This document shows positions 12,101 through 25,100 of a stretch of 64,000 nt of DNA, in pieces. Origin of the DNA: Phoenix dactylifera (Eukaryota; Streptophyta; Magnoliopsida; Arecales; Arecaceae); NCBI RefSeq assembly GCF_009389715.1, contig NC_052397.1:17680129-17744128 (forward strand), in the 5' to 3' direction. Under the pieces are notes generated by a model that had not been told where the DNA came from, searched no databases, and saw only the letters and a list, made by a program, of their open reading frames with translations. The position numbers and the translations under genes were made by a program. The first letter of the stretch is position 1, and each line of letters opens with the position of its first letter.

Positions 12101-15100
12101 TCAAGTGGCAGCCTGTGCACCACTCCATCTGCTGTCATCACTGTCAATCCTGTTCATGAAGCTATTCTGGTTTTCTCTTATGTAGGACACACCAGACCAT
12201 GCTCCACGGACAAGCAAGATGCTTACAAACACCATGCTCCCAAGCGTGCAGACCACCTAAAATGAATGCAACACAAACTAATTAAATTGGTTTAAGAAAA
12301 AGAGACCAACAGCAAATCCAAAAGTGATTGACATCAAAGAGATTACCCAAAATAATATATATATTTTTCACTTCTTCCATTTTTCTCCTTCTCATAACCT
12401 TCTTTTTTGGTAAATTTTACTTACTTTTTATTTTTATATTTAACATTAGTATAGTTTGGTTTAACTTTGATCCAACTCATATGCCTTTATCATGCACCAA
12501 AAAAAGAGATTTTTAGTAAATGGTTAAAATTCAAGGATAACATATAAGACTATTATATAATCTTTATCATAATACAAAATGCTGTTATGAAGGAACAGGC
12601 ACTTTGTTAGTGTGGCTGTTAGAAGCCCCGAATTATAGATGATCTATTACCATCCCATTTGAGCTTCTTGGCTGATGAAAATAGGCAATAATTATGGTCA
12701 TATGATTGTCAGTTTTTGTGCTTCAAGGCTTCCTTCATAAGCACATAAAAGAGACCATGAACAATTGCTCACTAAGATTTGGTTATTTGACATTTAATGA
12801 TATATCAAAAGCCAAAAACTAGTTTTCCAGAAAACATAATAATGCTCAATGGACAAAGATTGCCATTCAGAAATTCTATTCATAAGCAAAATCTATAATT
12901 ATGTGCAGTCAAGAGCCTAATATTTGAAATGATCAAATTGGGACTCTTTTAATATATAAACAAAAAGCGCCCTAATGCATGAGGCTTTTGCTACTGTAGG
13001 ATATGTTTCGAACTCATAATACTCAGGTCATAATAGAGCAACCTTACTGATGTGGCAAGGTGTGCTTTGTGCTCTAAAAATATATCACAATATATAAATC
13101 CTTCATGTTGTAAGTGCAAAAAGACAATTGCTTTTCACTATGTCGCATAACATGCTGAATGTATGTTCAGAGTATAATAACATCAAATGAAGTTAGGGAG
13201 TAAAGAATATCCTTGAGGACCGCTAAGTGAATATTACTACTTCTGTTGAAGGAACAGAAGATAAAGAAAAAGAAGAAGAAAAAGCAGGTCCTTTGCATGG
13301 AAAATGAAAGTGGAAAACAGATGTCTTCAGCTCTCTGGTGCAAGGAGAGGGACCTTAACCGTTTCACTATTTGGCATGGTGGAAAAGGAAATAGGAAAAC
13401 CTTCAATTTTATCTTTCCTGTTGGTTGGTTAACCAAAAAAAAAAAAGAGATCTGAGGGTTTTCAAGAATGTATTGAGTTTATTCCTTACCACAACAGGAA
13501 ACAAAATTTCCTAAATTAAAGAACACAACTGCATCAGGAAGTAAGGAACCATGCAGGCAGAAAGTATCACAACATAGTAGATTGAGATAGGAATATCAAA
13601 GAAAATTTTTCCATTTGCATCATGAAAATCACATCCATTACTGTTGGAATAACAGTGATGAATGCACTGGAAGCACTATAAAAGATTTTGAGGTACAATA
13701 GACTCAGTAGGAATTTGAGCCTAAAAGAAAAACTTATCAGGCTATGATAGATTTTAAGTTTTTCCCCCAAAAAAGTGAAAGCCTAAGCCCTATAATCCAT
13801 TAGAGCATAAGAGAGAATCCAAAGAGAATTAATCCTATAGGAAAAGGAACATCACTAACAATTGTCCCACCCACCAAACCTAGGATCAAATATTTCATTC
13901 ATCTCTATTTGCCAAGATCCTAGAGAGTAAAGCTTTTCTCGAACAGGTTAGAGGCTGTCAGACGCACAGTCACAGAGCAATGGAAAACATTGAAGCAGAA
14001 AGGCTCCATAAATTTTCGAGTATCAAGATCCTAAACAGGGTTTTGAATCCCTGGTCTCAGACTCAGTGTTGGCCAGGGAACGTGTCAAGACGCAGTACCA
14101 TGACAGTATCATCCCGACACTTGGGATGGGTCAGCATCCTAGTAATTCACTAGGACATCAGTTTTTTACCCTTTGTTTTCTTTTTATTGTTTGTTGTTTT
14201 AATGATTGTTTAGATGGGTTCTAGAATTTGGTTGTTACAATTTAGAACTAGAATACACCTTTTGAGCCAAATGATTGGATTTATGGTGCCAGTATCAGCA
14301 CTAATTTGGTATTACGATGATGCCCATAATTTTGGAAACCACAAAGATGATGATAGACAATGGAGACAGCATGGACATTGTGTTGCAACAGTTAGAAGGG
14401 GAACTGGAGAGGAGACTAAAAGGCATATGCTCCCCCATCCCCCTCCTCCCCCCCCTCCCCCCCCCCCCCCCCCCCCCCCCGCGCTCTTCATACAGTAATC
14501 TCCATATATTCAAATGTTTTCCCCTCACATTGATCACAAGGAATCTGTGCAGTGCAACCTTCCTATATCTGCTGGTTAATGAGAATAGTCGTGTCAACTG
14601 AAAATGCGATAATGATACATATGGGAACATAATAGGTAATATTTAATCATGAATAGAAATTAGAAGATTGCCAAGATAGAGTTGAGAGGCATGGGTACTG
14701 CATATTGAAACAACGTTGGGCTAAATCAAGAATCGTGCAAAATCAAATAAAAGATTGTTTGACCAAAATATATCCATGAAGCACTTAAAGATGCAGCCAG
14801 TTGAGCCGCATGCATCCAATAGGCTTTCCAATGAACCTATAATTGCTTGAAAGTAAGCTCTGAAAAAATGAAAATAAGACCATCATATCAAGGACTATTC
14901 TTGTTAAAAAGCAATCTCTCCAGCATAACATAAAATTGTGCTGAAAATTTAGCTATACAGATAGTGTAGGGCTCTTTTTTCGTTTAGTTCTTTGGATCAA
15001 GGATGTCCAGAGATAGACGTGGATGATGTAACAAGTAGAGATAGTCATACAAGTTGTGTCTTCTAATGTCTGGATTATCTCTTCAAGGTTGGTGGTTGGG

Positions 15101-16612
15101 ATTGCCAGTGCGATCTTTAGAATTTCTTCTATATAATCTCTCTCAACACTTACCTTATAGACATGACAATTGCAATATTGACATCAGGAAAGCATTTTAT
15201 ACCCAACTAACCCAATGCAACCGGTTTACTTATGCTTGTACACAAAAAGTAACTTGGATCATATCAGGACAAGAATCATCACTCTCAGCTGATTCTTCTT
15301 AAAGCTGTTGTAGTAGCTATGGTAATACTATGTCTCCTAAATTGGCTGAAGCTTCTTGGCTCAGTCCTTAGTCGGTAACTTCTAATGCATGGGCAGCTCA
15401 AGAGTTGTTACTGATCATCTTAACATACAATAGAATTTAGGGAAGTTTAAATCCAAAGATAACACATGGGACTCTCCTAGCAGATTCAACATATACATAA
15501 TCTGAGAGTACACACAAACTGAGACATAAAGGGCAGGAAGCCACTAAGCTAACCTTCGTTTTTAAGAACTAAGCCTAGCCTCACTTTTGAGGATAAAGAT
15601 TGCACCACCGACAAACATTAATTTGAGAACTTATACCATTTTCCTTCTGCTTATCAGTTACCATCAAAGAACCCAAGCTAGTTGGTGATAAAATCGTAAA
15701 CACAGTATAGTATGCAATAGAATCCAGAAACTGCTCAAAAACAAAACTAAATAGCGGTGTTTCTAATGCGGTAAAGCTGCATACCATATAAGGAATGGCA
15801 AATAGCATAACAAAAGGAGAAAAAATGCATATTAAAGATGCAGAATTACCTCAAGAAATGCCTTAAAAATCCATAACAAAGCCAGAACTAAAACCCCGTT
15901 AACCGAAAATCCCACCTGTTTGGGAGAGATTAAAAAAAAACAAAACAAGAAACGTCAGCACTTCAAATTCCCAATTATCCAATTCTGTTTTTTTTCTCCA
16001 ATTCTCCCACAACGAAGAGGTAATTACGAGGGAAAATAAGAAGGCCTTAGCTTATCCAAATTTAAAATTGCAATCTGAAAAAAGGAAAAAAAAAATCCTT
16101 TTTTTAGCATAAGAAGGAAATAACGGGAAAACACGTAAATTGCCCAATTCCATTGACTTCTAAAAGGTGAAGCCCAACCTTCCCAAAAAAAAATCACTCG
16201 ACGGGAAAACGAGAAGGTGGGAGCGAACCAATTTAGTGGGGATCGGAGGGGGCAGAACGGATCGGACGGCCCTGCGCGCGCGCCGCGAGATCTTGCGGAA
16301 GACGTTGTGGAGGAAGCGCACGAGGAGATCGAGGCTCCGGTCGTCGTTGTCCTCGTCGTCGTCGTCGTCGTCCTCATCGTCCCCGCCTTCGCCGTGGAGA
16401 TCGCCGACCCAAGCGCGAGGATCGGGGACCACGACCACCGATTCCTGGGGGTAGCCGGAGAGCCTCCGGGAGGCCCGGAGCGGTGTCCGGACTCGAGAGG
16501 CGGAGGCTAGGAGAGGGAGGGAGGGGAGGAGGAGGCGGAGGTGGTAGGGTTTGGAGGGAAGCGAAGATCGAATGCGAGGAAGAGAGAAGGAGACGGAGGA
16601 GGAAGAAGCCAT
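12101..16612 (-). CDS. SHW1-like small membrane protein (SHORT HYPOCOTYL IN WHITE LIGHT 1 family), three exons
   Basis: Exons on the minus strand are 16,612-16,229, 15,915-15,850 and 12,256-12,101. All join in phase 0 at GT/AG borders and give 201 residues. The N-terminus (MASSSSVSFSLPRIRSSLPS..., rich in S, L and R, few acids) looks like a plastid transit peptide. Then come an Asp-rich stretch, a basic segment (RSLDLLVRFLHNVFRKISRR, ARRAVRSVLP), two hydrophobic segments (GVLVLALLWIFKAFL; then VVCTLGSMVFVSILLVRG) and a short tail ending WSGAQAAT. The order and the conserved core match my memory of the plant SHW1 family, which was described as a negative regulator of light-inhibited hypocotyl growth. 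The family name is from memory; the gene structure is read directly. The second intron is 3.6 kb. The young retrotransposon lies about 690 bp past the stop codon. Confidence 0.75.
12257..15849 (-). other. 3.6-kb second intron of the SHW1-like gene
   Basis: No coding segment is recognised in it. It contains A/T-rich stretches, a purine-rich run near 13,250-13,285 and a C24 homopolymer at 14,457-14,480. The proline- and glycine-rich open frames around 14.2-14.6 kb come only from that C-run. Confidence 0.6.
14457..14480. repeat. C24 homopolymer
   Basis: An uninterrupted run of 24 C, preceded by imperfect C-rich sequence from 14,430, lies inside the large intron of the SHW1-like gene. Run length is prone to polymerase and assembly error. 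Confidence 0.85.
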
Positions 16613-17903
16613 GGTCAGAGAGAGATCCCCTCGTCCGAGACTCAAGCCGCCTCGGTTCTCCTCACCTGGTGCTCCTTGTTAGACCACACGTGTCGCTCAC
16701 ACGTGCACGTTCTTAAAAATGTCGCGCATGATGAGTAACCTGGCAAAATACAAACAAATACCACCTACAGTGCACAAATACGATTGTAATGTTTTTTTGG
16801 TAGAATGGATGATTTATATCATTCTAATAGAAATACATCTAAAAAAATAAAAAAATAATAAATTTCTAAGTCCTTTTGATGCTCGATTAAAATATTTTTT
16901 AAATAAATTTCTTAGATAATATTTTTTTAAGCAATATTCAAAAATTATATATACAAATGTTGCAGCAGAGAAGAAAAAAATAATAATTATGAAACAGATA
17001 AATCTCCGAACTTGACCACCAAAACTAAACCTCTACAAGACGATTAAGACTCTGCTCTATAAAAAAACAAGATATGAACACAAATCCAGCACTATACAGC
17101 CGTCTTTAAATAATAATGATAGTAATACAAAGCACCAAAGAAACAAAACTCTACAAATACATGCTTCTTAAGCTTTTTCTTTTTTGCCGATATTGATGCC
17201 GATATTCTCTCTGTTTTTTTTATTTTTTTCCAACGAAAAGTCAAAGGCTTGGTGCGTGTTGCAAGGAGGGGCCATATAAACGCCCCAACAGTTAGATTTC
17301 AAGTTTTATTTATTGCTTTCCCTTGACATAAACAATCAAAAAGCTTGCATTTAAAAACATCTTTCTAAATGCATCATAATGAGAGGAATCAACGACTTGA
17401 TATTTCAATCATTAAAGAGATGAGTGCAGAAGTTTCATTCTTTAATGCTCTTTTGCTCCCAAGCCTCCTTTTGTCACCACAAACTACTAACGAGCCACTC
17501 CCCTAAATGCATCTTTTTTTTTTTTGTGGTAAAGTACAGCTAATTTTTTGAGAAATCACTCCAACTTGAGGTATGAAACTAGCCCACGCATCTTTTAACA
17601 TAAGTCATGAACTCCATTTCAATTCCCCCAAGCATTGCATACAACAAATGTAATACCAATCAAAACGACAACTCCTTTGATTGAATCAGCTTATATGAGC
17701 TCAGAAATACACAATCATCATGAACATTTCACAAGGTCTTCTAAAAAATGAAGACAAATGGTTAGGCCTGTAAAACTGTACAATACTATGTTCCTTAGTA
17801 ACAGAGGGCCATGGATCTTTTGACAGAGATTCCAAGTAATGGTGAATACATTCTGACATGCACCATCTCGGTTAGAAGGATAAAGATGTTTCCACTAGAG
17901 GAT
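16613..17903. other. Intergenic: SHW1-like promoter and bHLH 3' flank
   Basis: The first 130 bases contain the GC-rich 5' leader of the SHW1-like gene (ACACGTGTCGCTCAC near 16,683-16,700, with CACGTG-like ABRE/G-box cores). The rest is AT-rich, with T-runs near 17,210 and 17,515. The end is probably the 3' UTR of the bHLH gene. No other gene is seen. Confidence 0.5.
16684..16705. promoter_or_regulatory. ACGTG-rich (G-box/ABRE-like) site upstream of the SHW1-like gene
   Basis: Two ACACGTG cores lie close together (cacacgtgtcgc and cacacgtgcac) about 80 bp upstream of the start codon. CACGTG/ACGTG cores are bound by bZIP, bHLH and light-signalling factors in plants, which would fit a light-response gene. 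Function is inferred from the motif only. Confidence 0.45.
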
Positions 17904-19807
17904 TCATAGCTCCACCTTCATGGAACCTGCATCACCCAAAGACACGCATGAACCACAGATAAACTTTCGCATATGATTCAAAGCCAGTAAACAATTTTAT
18001 ACCATTGTGCTCTGTGCCTCCACCAGCAGGCGCATCAGGAACAAAGCCCATCCGAACAACATTTTGCAGTTCATCATGCCATACACTTGATATCTGTGTA
18101 CAAAGATCCAATTAATTGAAGAACATTAAATCTTTACAAATGGTGAAAAGAAACGTTTTGAAGTACTTGAGCCACTGGGGAAATATGGGGTGGGGCAGCT
18201 CTAAGCATGTCCTCTGAATTGGGCACACTGCAAATGATTTCTGTCTGCATAACTCCCCTGGTTGATGGCCCATACAAACGAGGGCGAAGGCTGCTCATTC
18301 TTGGACCAAACCCCAGAACAGCACAACCTCCATCTTGTGCATGAAGAATCTATAGAATGAGGCACACAAGAAAATATCAAAACCATATAAACGCCAAAAG
18401 GATCTAAATTAGAGATGTGCTGCCAACTACTAAACAGTCTTACATCTTTCAGAAGGCTCTGCTCATTGTCGGAGTTCAGTTCAGGGCTGACGGCTGCAAG
18501 CTTCATCGATAGGAACTGCAGACTCCGATTGCAGCAAGGTCTATTAATAGCAGCAAAAATATGCCAAAAAGAAGATGGTACGTCCTAGTTGAGTGTTTCA
18601 CACAAATTTCTAACATATGCAACAGTTTATGATAGGTCATTAATTAGCTAATGCGAAGATCAAATTCGTCGCTGTTATCAGGATTCAACTTCTCTTACCA
18701 TTACATCAGTACTGAGCAAGAAAGCTAACTAGCATACCTCAACCTGGCGTTGCAGCGACTGCACATAGTTGATTATCTCATCAAGCATGACAGCCTTGCC
18801 AGTAATCTGCCAGAGTAAAATGAACAGTTTAATTTTGCTAGGAAAAAAGCCTTGGCATAAATGGGAAGAGAGAGATTTCATGAATTACCTTACTGCATCC
18901 AGGAACAAGGTCTTGAAGAAGCCTCATCCTTTCGCTGATCTTTTCCCTTCTCACCTGCATGTCATGAAAATTAAACCTAGGTATAAAATGAGAAAATAAG
19001 AAGACAATGCTGAAAGACATGTCCTAGCATAAGACTTACTCTTTCTGCAAGGCTGTGACTATTGGTGGCTTGGCCGCGCTTGGCTCGGACATGAATGTAA
19101 TCTTCTTTGGGAGCATCACCATCTTGCGGATGTTCCTTGGCATGTTTAAAAGCCTGTTTATGAGTCATGATGCATGGATTCAGTTCACTCTTCTGTTTTC
19201 TCTCATCTTGCTCTATTGGGCTTTCGTCAGACTCAGCAGGGACATCTCTCTCCTGTTCAGCCTCAGCCTTGTATTGTGTGGACAAACGAAAAAACTATCA
19301 ACTACCTCACAAATTGCATGTTGAAAACGAGAGAGAGGGAAGAAAAAAAAAAAAAAACTGGAAAGAAGAGTACTCGTCTACCCGAATCCGATCAAGTGGA
19401 GAATGGGGATGCACAGAACCACATTCAGTCATATATTTCCTTTTCTTCCCCTTGAAATTTTTCTCAAAGCTATGATTGTTAGTTAAAGGGGAATTTGGAG
19501 GACTGATAGCGCCTGCAATCCGGCAGCTCTTTGATAAATCAAAATAACTCACCATCTCAGGAAAGCTCTCATTGCCGAAGGAAGAAGGCCTGGTATCAGC
19601 ATTAGAACTATTCATTTCCTGGTTTAGCGGTATCCTAACATTACAACAAGAGATACTAGATGATCCATCAAACTCCATATTTTGATCCACCGGAACAAGG
19701 GAGTTCCAATCAGTAACTACGTATTGTTCAGTAACATTTACAGAAGAACGGGGAGCTGTCATCGAAGATGCTCTCGCGGCCCGATCAGATTGCTGAGCTG
19801 AATACAT
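17904..19807 (-). CDS. bHLH transcription factor, subgroup XII (BHLH49/62/74/CIB-like), eight exons
   Basis: Minus-strand exons are about 19,848-19,374, 19,247-19,040, 18,954-18,889, 18,806-18,738, 18,515-18,444, 18,349-18,167, 18,093-18,003 and 17,926-17,904. From the Met at 19,807 they join in frame to 381 residues ending SMKVEL. The DNA-binding domain is spread over exons 2-5: YIHVRAKRGQATNSHSLAER, then VRREKISERMRLLQDLVPGC, then ITGKAVMLDEIINYVQSLQR, then FLSMKLAAVSPEL. The H-E-R basic-region residues needed for E-box binding are present, as is the leucine-rich second helix for dimerisation. Upstream are a nuclear-localisation-like GKKRK and a conserved SPHSPLD-like block. It should act in the nucleus as a dimer. 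The exon 1/2 junction is my best in-phase GT/AG choice, and the true start could lie in an upstream exon. Confidence 0.85.
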
Positions 19808-19848
19808 TTGGGAAGATTGGCTAATTGCAGAACTCCCCTTTTCCTCCT

Positions 19849-21615
19849 GCTCAAACAAGAGATTAGCATCATTATCCAAAAACAAAAGCACTATGCCGCC
19901 AAATGAACAATCCATAAGAAACGACACCTTCAACTGCTCAAGTCTTTGAGACTCAATATAGTATAGAATCTTCAAATCATATACTGCAAGTGCTGCAAAT
20001 CAAATGGCAGCATCTTTAGCCCAAGAGATGAATGAAGGTTGACTGATAATTTCTTGCAGGGCTCAACAAGGAGCAACTAACCTTAGCAGCTTTACACCAA
20101 GGTTCAAAAAGCAAAAGTAGTCCCTTGGAAGAAGAATCCTATACACAAGTAACACGAAAGATGGAAAAGATCAAAACTCTTCCCTGCAATGCACCAGCTG
20201 GATGACTTTAAAACCATAAGAAAACATATATTCTACTGCAAAGTGCCCCACAGGCAAGAAAGTGAACCTTTCATCACCAGAGCATAAAGGAGACAAAGAA
20301 GAAATGATCCCTTAACATATAATATAGCTCTATATGCTAGCAGAAAAGCAAAGCTACCACCTTCGTTTTTTTTCTCAAGGACTTAAAAACTCAAGCTAGC
20401 TGCAAGCCAACAACAATAAGGTTTTCAGGGAAACAACAGGGAGAAATTAATCTAGAGAAAAGAGAGGCCTGACATAGGTTTGGAAGGATGACAGTAAGAG
20501 GAAAATAGCAATGCCTTCACTATAAATTTTCACAATGCATGAGCTTTCCTTTCACAAACAAGAGGGCCCTTTGGAATTTTCCAGAAAAGGCAGCCACAAA
20601 AAGACCCCTGAGGCATCAAATTCAGCAGAAATTTATACACAAGTGGACCACAGCAGAAATTTTTGAAGCTTTCCAGCTACTAAGGAAGGCCAATGGGCTA
20701 ACTCTTTGAACATTTCCCCCAAAGGGATCTGCATGAAAACTTCAAAGCATCAAATTCTGCTGAAAATCCTACAGAAATAGATCCTACTGAATGGGTTATG
20801 GTTCTGTGGAGACCATAAATGCCAGAAACTTTCAGGCATCCAAATAAAAAAGTTTTGGCGAGAAATAGAAACCCCTTGAAAATTACCTGAATGGGTATCA
20901 GAGCAGATCCCACCAAAGCTCCTGATGCAGATGTAATTTAAAGTAAATGGATATTGTTGTGTTCTGAATTAGAGTTCAAGCAAAGAAGTAACCAAGAAGA
21001 AAAAAAAGTAAACAAAAGACCCCGCCAGCAAAATTTCTTTCAGCATTTCCTTCAATGGACACCTGAACAAGCCTCAAACCATGAAATTAGGTTAACCCAG
21101 CAGAATTGGAAGAACTTGGAACTCATCCAGTGAGACTTATCAGGGATCAAAATACAAAGGTTTTCAGCATGAGCACTTGAATTCCATAAAGATTCTACTG
21201 TATCCACACGGAAACCATATAATAGCAAGAAAATTAAGAATTGGGAGACAGTTCTAGGAGATTAGAAACAAGCGGTAGGAGGAGAGTGACCTGCCAGAGA
21301 GATGAAATGGTCCTTTTCTGAAAGAAAGGCTGCAAGTGTTAACCACTGCCAACTACCCTCTGTAAAATATATTTTTATAAAGGCCTGGAGCGAGCTAATC
21401 TAACCAAAGCATGCGAGGTCTTATAGTTTGTCTTAGATGGATTCCTGTGGTTTAAAAAAGTGAAGGGGCTTATTCTATTGTACTCCCTTGTCTATTTTAA
21501 TTGCTTTTTAGGAGGGAAGGTGCTTCTCTTCAACACCAAGCTTTGAAGGATATGTCTGTTTACTGACACATTGCCAACTATTTCTACTCATTTTTCCCAC
21601 TGCCAGCCCCCCCAC

Positions 21616-21617
<2 letters not shown>
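19849..21617 (-). other. Probable 5' leader/intron region of the bHLH gene
   Basis: The first recognised bHLH exon begins with a good acceptor (tttgagcag at about 19,849), so at least one further 5' exon lies upstream, probably non-coding. I cannot place it exactly. The 1.8 kb contains no other recognisable coding segment; short frames here lack motifs. Confidence 0.45.

Positions 21618-21648
<31 letters not shown>
21618..21648 (-). promoter_or_regulatory. (CT)n/(GA)n tract, probable core-promoter or 5' UTR of the bHLH gene
   Basis: About 31 bp of pure CT (GA on the coding strand) lies upstream of the bHLH gene. GA/CT tracts are common near plant transcription starts and can bind BBR/BPC proteins. 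The role is inferred from position. Confidence 0.45.
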
Positions 21649-21650
<2 letters not shown>

Positions 21651-23004
21651 CCTCATTTCTTTTACTAGAAACATGTGGAATCTTATCTTTTTAACCTTCC
21701 TGTCCTTCACAAATCCATGCTGCAGGAGTTTGCTTGTAGAGCAGTGAACCCATGGATTTGATTCGCATTTCAGCATCTGTCGAGGATTGAGATCTCACGT
21801 TGAAGTTCCATGGATGACTAACTGCTTCGTGGTCTCGTAAGGACCATCAGAAGATAAAAATAATCGTCTGTCTATTTCACATTGCTAAAATTCTTTGAGG
21901 AAGATTAGGAGAATTTTGATGAATATGAAAATTAATCTTTAAGAATGTCGAATTATATATAAGCATATCTGAAAGCATGACTTTGTAGATTTGGAATATG
22001 TATCAAAGTTCAATTTTTCAAATTCTATAGAAAGCATAGGTGTAGTGAACGAGGATCTCATCTAAAATGACTAGTTGGATTCTTCAATGCTAGATAAGTG
22101 CCCAAATCTATTTAGTGCATAATTGATATAGAACTAAATATATGCCAACAGGAGTCCTCCAAGTATGTGAAGACTCGTGCGAGCATGTAGGTGAGATACT
22201 AGTAGGCAGGTAGGTGTGAGCATATCATTACAATAGGCATGCATCTTTTAATTTAGATACTAATATCTTTTAAAAATGAGTTCTTGAGTAGATGCATTGG
22301 AATGGCAGTTTTAAGAAGCCCACTTCATTTTAAGATCTATATTTCGGATTACCATAAAATTAGATAGCAATTACCTTGGGACAATATGGATGATACTAAA
22401 TTCTATGAAATTGGGTAATTCTAATCCATATCTTCTGTTACATCAACCTGACACAATCTATAAACCATATAACATTTAATAAAAATTATTTTTTCTAGAT
22501 AATACAAACTCGTTTGGAGGCAAATTTTGTGCAAAGATCTGAATTTAGGAAAGTTCTTACTTTTTATGAAGAAATTGTAGAATTTCGAAAGGCAGTATTC
22601 CTGTTATTACGAGTCATTGTAGCACTAAATTACCAGTTATAATCATCTTTTTCTCTTTTATTATATTACATATAACAAAATAGAGAGGGCCTGAAACTAT
22701 TATAGCAGCCATTATTTTGAACCTTGAATGTGTTGGAATGGCAATTTTACGAGGCCCACTTGATTTTAGTTCAATAGTCCCCAGTTCTCATGAATTTTGA
22801 TACAAATTAGCCAAGGCCTATATGGATGGTATTGTATTATACCAAATTAAGCTGGACAGGAAGATCTATAAATTTGATATTATTTGCTTAAACGAAGGGC
22901 TGATATATAAAGACGGCGCTTGCAAGAAAACTTTTCAGCACTGCTCTCCAAAATAATTTTTTCACAATCTGTAAGAGTAGTCCAGTTTGCTGCATGCTTA
23001 TCTC

Positions 23005-23345
23005 CATAGGCAAATGTGACATAGAAGATAGAAGATATTAAGCACCATCAAAGAACACCCAATGCTCCTTGCATAGGAATAATAACTGCAGTTCCAGTTC
23101 TAGTGATATGAAAACATGAAGAGCAGAGCATGCAAGTCCTGGCAGGGAAGATCACGTTTCTGCCTGCCTCCATTGGCGTATGTGAGATAAAAGAATACTA
23201 AACACCTTCAAAAAGCATCCAATAGTCCTCCCATAGGATTAATAACTGTGGTTCGGATTAGAGAACCTCCCATGCATCAGCATGCACCATAATTATATGA
23301 TATGAAGCCATGTAGAGCAGAGCATGCCAGTCTTGGCAGGAAGAA
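23005..23345. repeat. Diverged direct repeat pair (about 140-170 bp units)
   Basis: Unit 1 is about 23,005-23,145 and unit 2 about 23,170-23,345. They share in order: a gtgagataaaaga-like start, caccatcaaagaaca, caatgctcc-like, cataggaataataactg, and agcagagcatgc...tggcagg. Unit 2 carries an extra block of about 40 bp in the middle. This is an old tandem duplication of unknown origin. Confidence 0.65.
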
Positions 23346-24420
23346 TGGATGGACACTTTTTCATGAGGGTTATCATGTCTCCAATATTTTGACCGCCATT
23401 ACAACTCTGTTAAGGATTTTCTGCTGTGGAAACAGTGGCTATTAAGGACATGCATAATGAAAAGATGCTCGGGTCAAAAGGTGAATCATCAAATCATTTT
23501 ATCGATGTTAACAAGAACATTTTGGTTTTCGAGATCTTGGTCGCTAAAGCCATAATAGACTAATGCCAGATATGTCAATCAATATCGTTTCCCATGCTCA
23601 GAGATAGCACATCTAAGCAGCCAATGCTTGGCTAATACTCGTTGCAGCTTCAAAAACAGCGTGATTTTAACTTCAAATTAGTCTACTGGGCTATGTATAT
23701 TGTAGTAACCTAGGATCTTTGTCCTGTATGAGTATCCAATATCTCCTCGGCACTTAGTTAATGTGGAACTAAACATATGCTTGCACAGGCTCGGGCCTTT
23801 AAGTTGGACTTGTATTTTAATTTAATTATTTAGGAGACGATACCTATCTTCAAGGTAGTGCAGCATTTGGCAACAAACTCTGGTTTATTCCTCCTTTCTT
23901 TAGGACTTTCCACGCTAAGATAAATCTAGAAGGGTTCTTTGCTAACTGCAGTGGTCTTGTTGTTTTCGAGGAGAGCTAGTTGCAGCTGTTCTGATAAAAA
24001 CATGCACGGAAAAGCAGTTGAACGAATAGAACCCTTTTACCACCCTGTCACATTACTTCTTACATTACTTGCAATGCAGGGCATCCCATCCTCACATTCT
24101 CCGGTGCTTGTTTTAGACTCTTAGGCCCCACAGAGACTGGAAGCAAAACTGTAAGCAGGAACTACATTCAATAGTTTTTGCAAAGCAGACAATCTCGAGC
24201 AAATTCAAGCATTTTGCTGGGATATGTTGTGGAAGTGTGCAATCAAATTCCTATCAGCTAATGTTCAAAAGTACAGACGATACATAAATCAACAACTCCA
24301 GCTATACCGAAAGTGAAAGCAAAACTATCACCTTAGTCTATCAGCACAAAACTACTTGGTAACAACTTAGTCTACCACAACCAGCATTGCAGCATGTATG
24401 GAGTGTGAACCTGGATACAC

Positions 24421-24508
24421 AGGTAGATAGATAAGAATAATGGCAGCTACTTCCTTAGCATAAAGTGTAGATAGATAGATAAGAATAATGGCAACTACTT
24501 AGTGTAAA
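24421..24508. repeat. 44-bp tandem duplication
   Basis: Two adjacent copies contain agatagataagaataatggc, then a/gctactt and a gt/cataaa end, with a few differences between them. This is replication-slippage-type duplication around a (GATA)n stretch. Confidence 0.7.
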
Positions 24509-25100
24509 GAGGCTGCAGGTATCAACATCAATGGGTTGACCATAACTGAAAGTCTTGTGTGTTATAATGCATTCAGTAAGCTTCTGAAGTATGAGCTCGC
24601 TGCCCACCATAAAAGGTGCGGTCCGCTGCAACAACGATGAGAAGATATCAGAGCGAGGAATCTCAAAACATGAGCAGCAGTAATGAAACATAACTTACTC
24701 TCTAATGGATGGATGGTGCATTTGCTTTATGGTTTGCTAAATACCTTTTCCCATGCTCCACAATCTTTTGTTGCACCCCCCACAAGCAAGCATTCCAAGC
24801 ATTCCCAGAAAGTTGCACCCTTTCTAGGATTACGCAACACTCCGTACGCTTTTGATTGAGTGCTGCCTCTTACATGTACGAAAGAAGATCTCTTGCTTTT
24901 TATATACTGATGGTGGCTCCCATCACAGTAGACATAACAAAGATAAAGCTAATATCTCATGAAAGACATTTGGTTTAGTAAAGGGAACAGCAGAAAAAAG
25001 GAAGGCAGTGGAATTTCAATTAACAATGTTGATTCATGATATATATAAATGAATCGATGCACGCGTAAATGAGAAGCAATCATCCATTATCCTCCTGCAA

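Larger units (their letters stand above)
21650..25100. other. Intergenic DNA, no gene recognised
   Basis: AT-rich sequence with old short repeats. A pair of related segments (about 22,285-22,400 and 22,730-22,830, sharing ttggaatggca...cccactt and a later tatggatg block) looks like a decayed dispersed repeat. Open frames of 60-80 residues (such as 23,939-24,124 plus and 24,455-24,691 minus) show no family motif. Confidence 0.5.

Noticed and set aside
14214-14630. Proline- or glycine-rich frames around 14.4 kb
   Set aside because: They are products of the C24 homopolymer inside an intron.
16167-16738. Plus-strand frames opposite the first exon of the SHW1-like gene
   Set aside because: Shadows of the GC-rich coding exon on the other strand.
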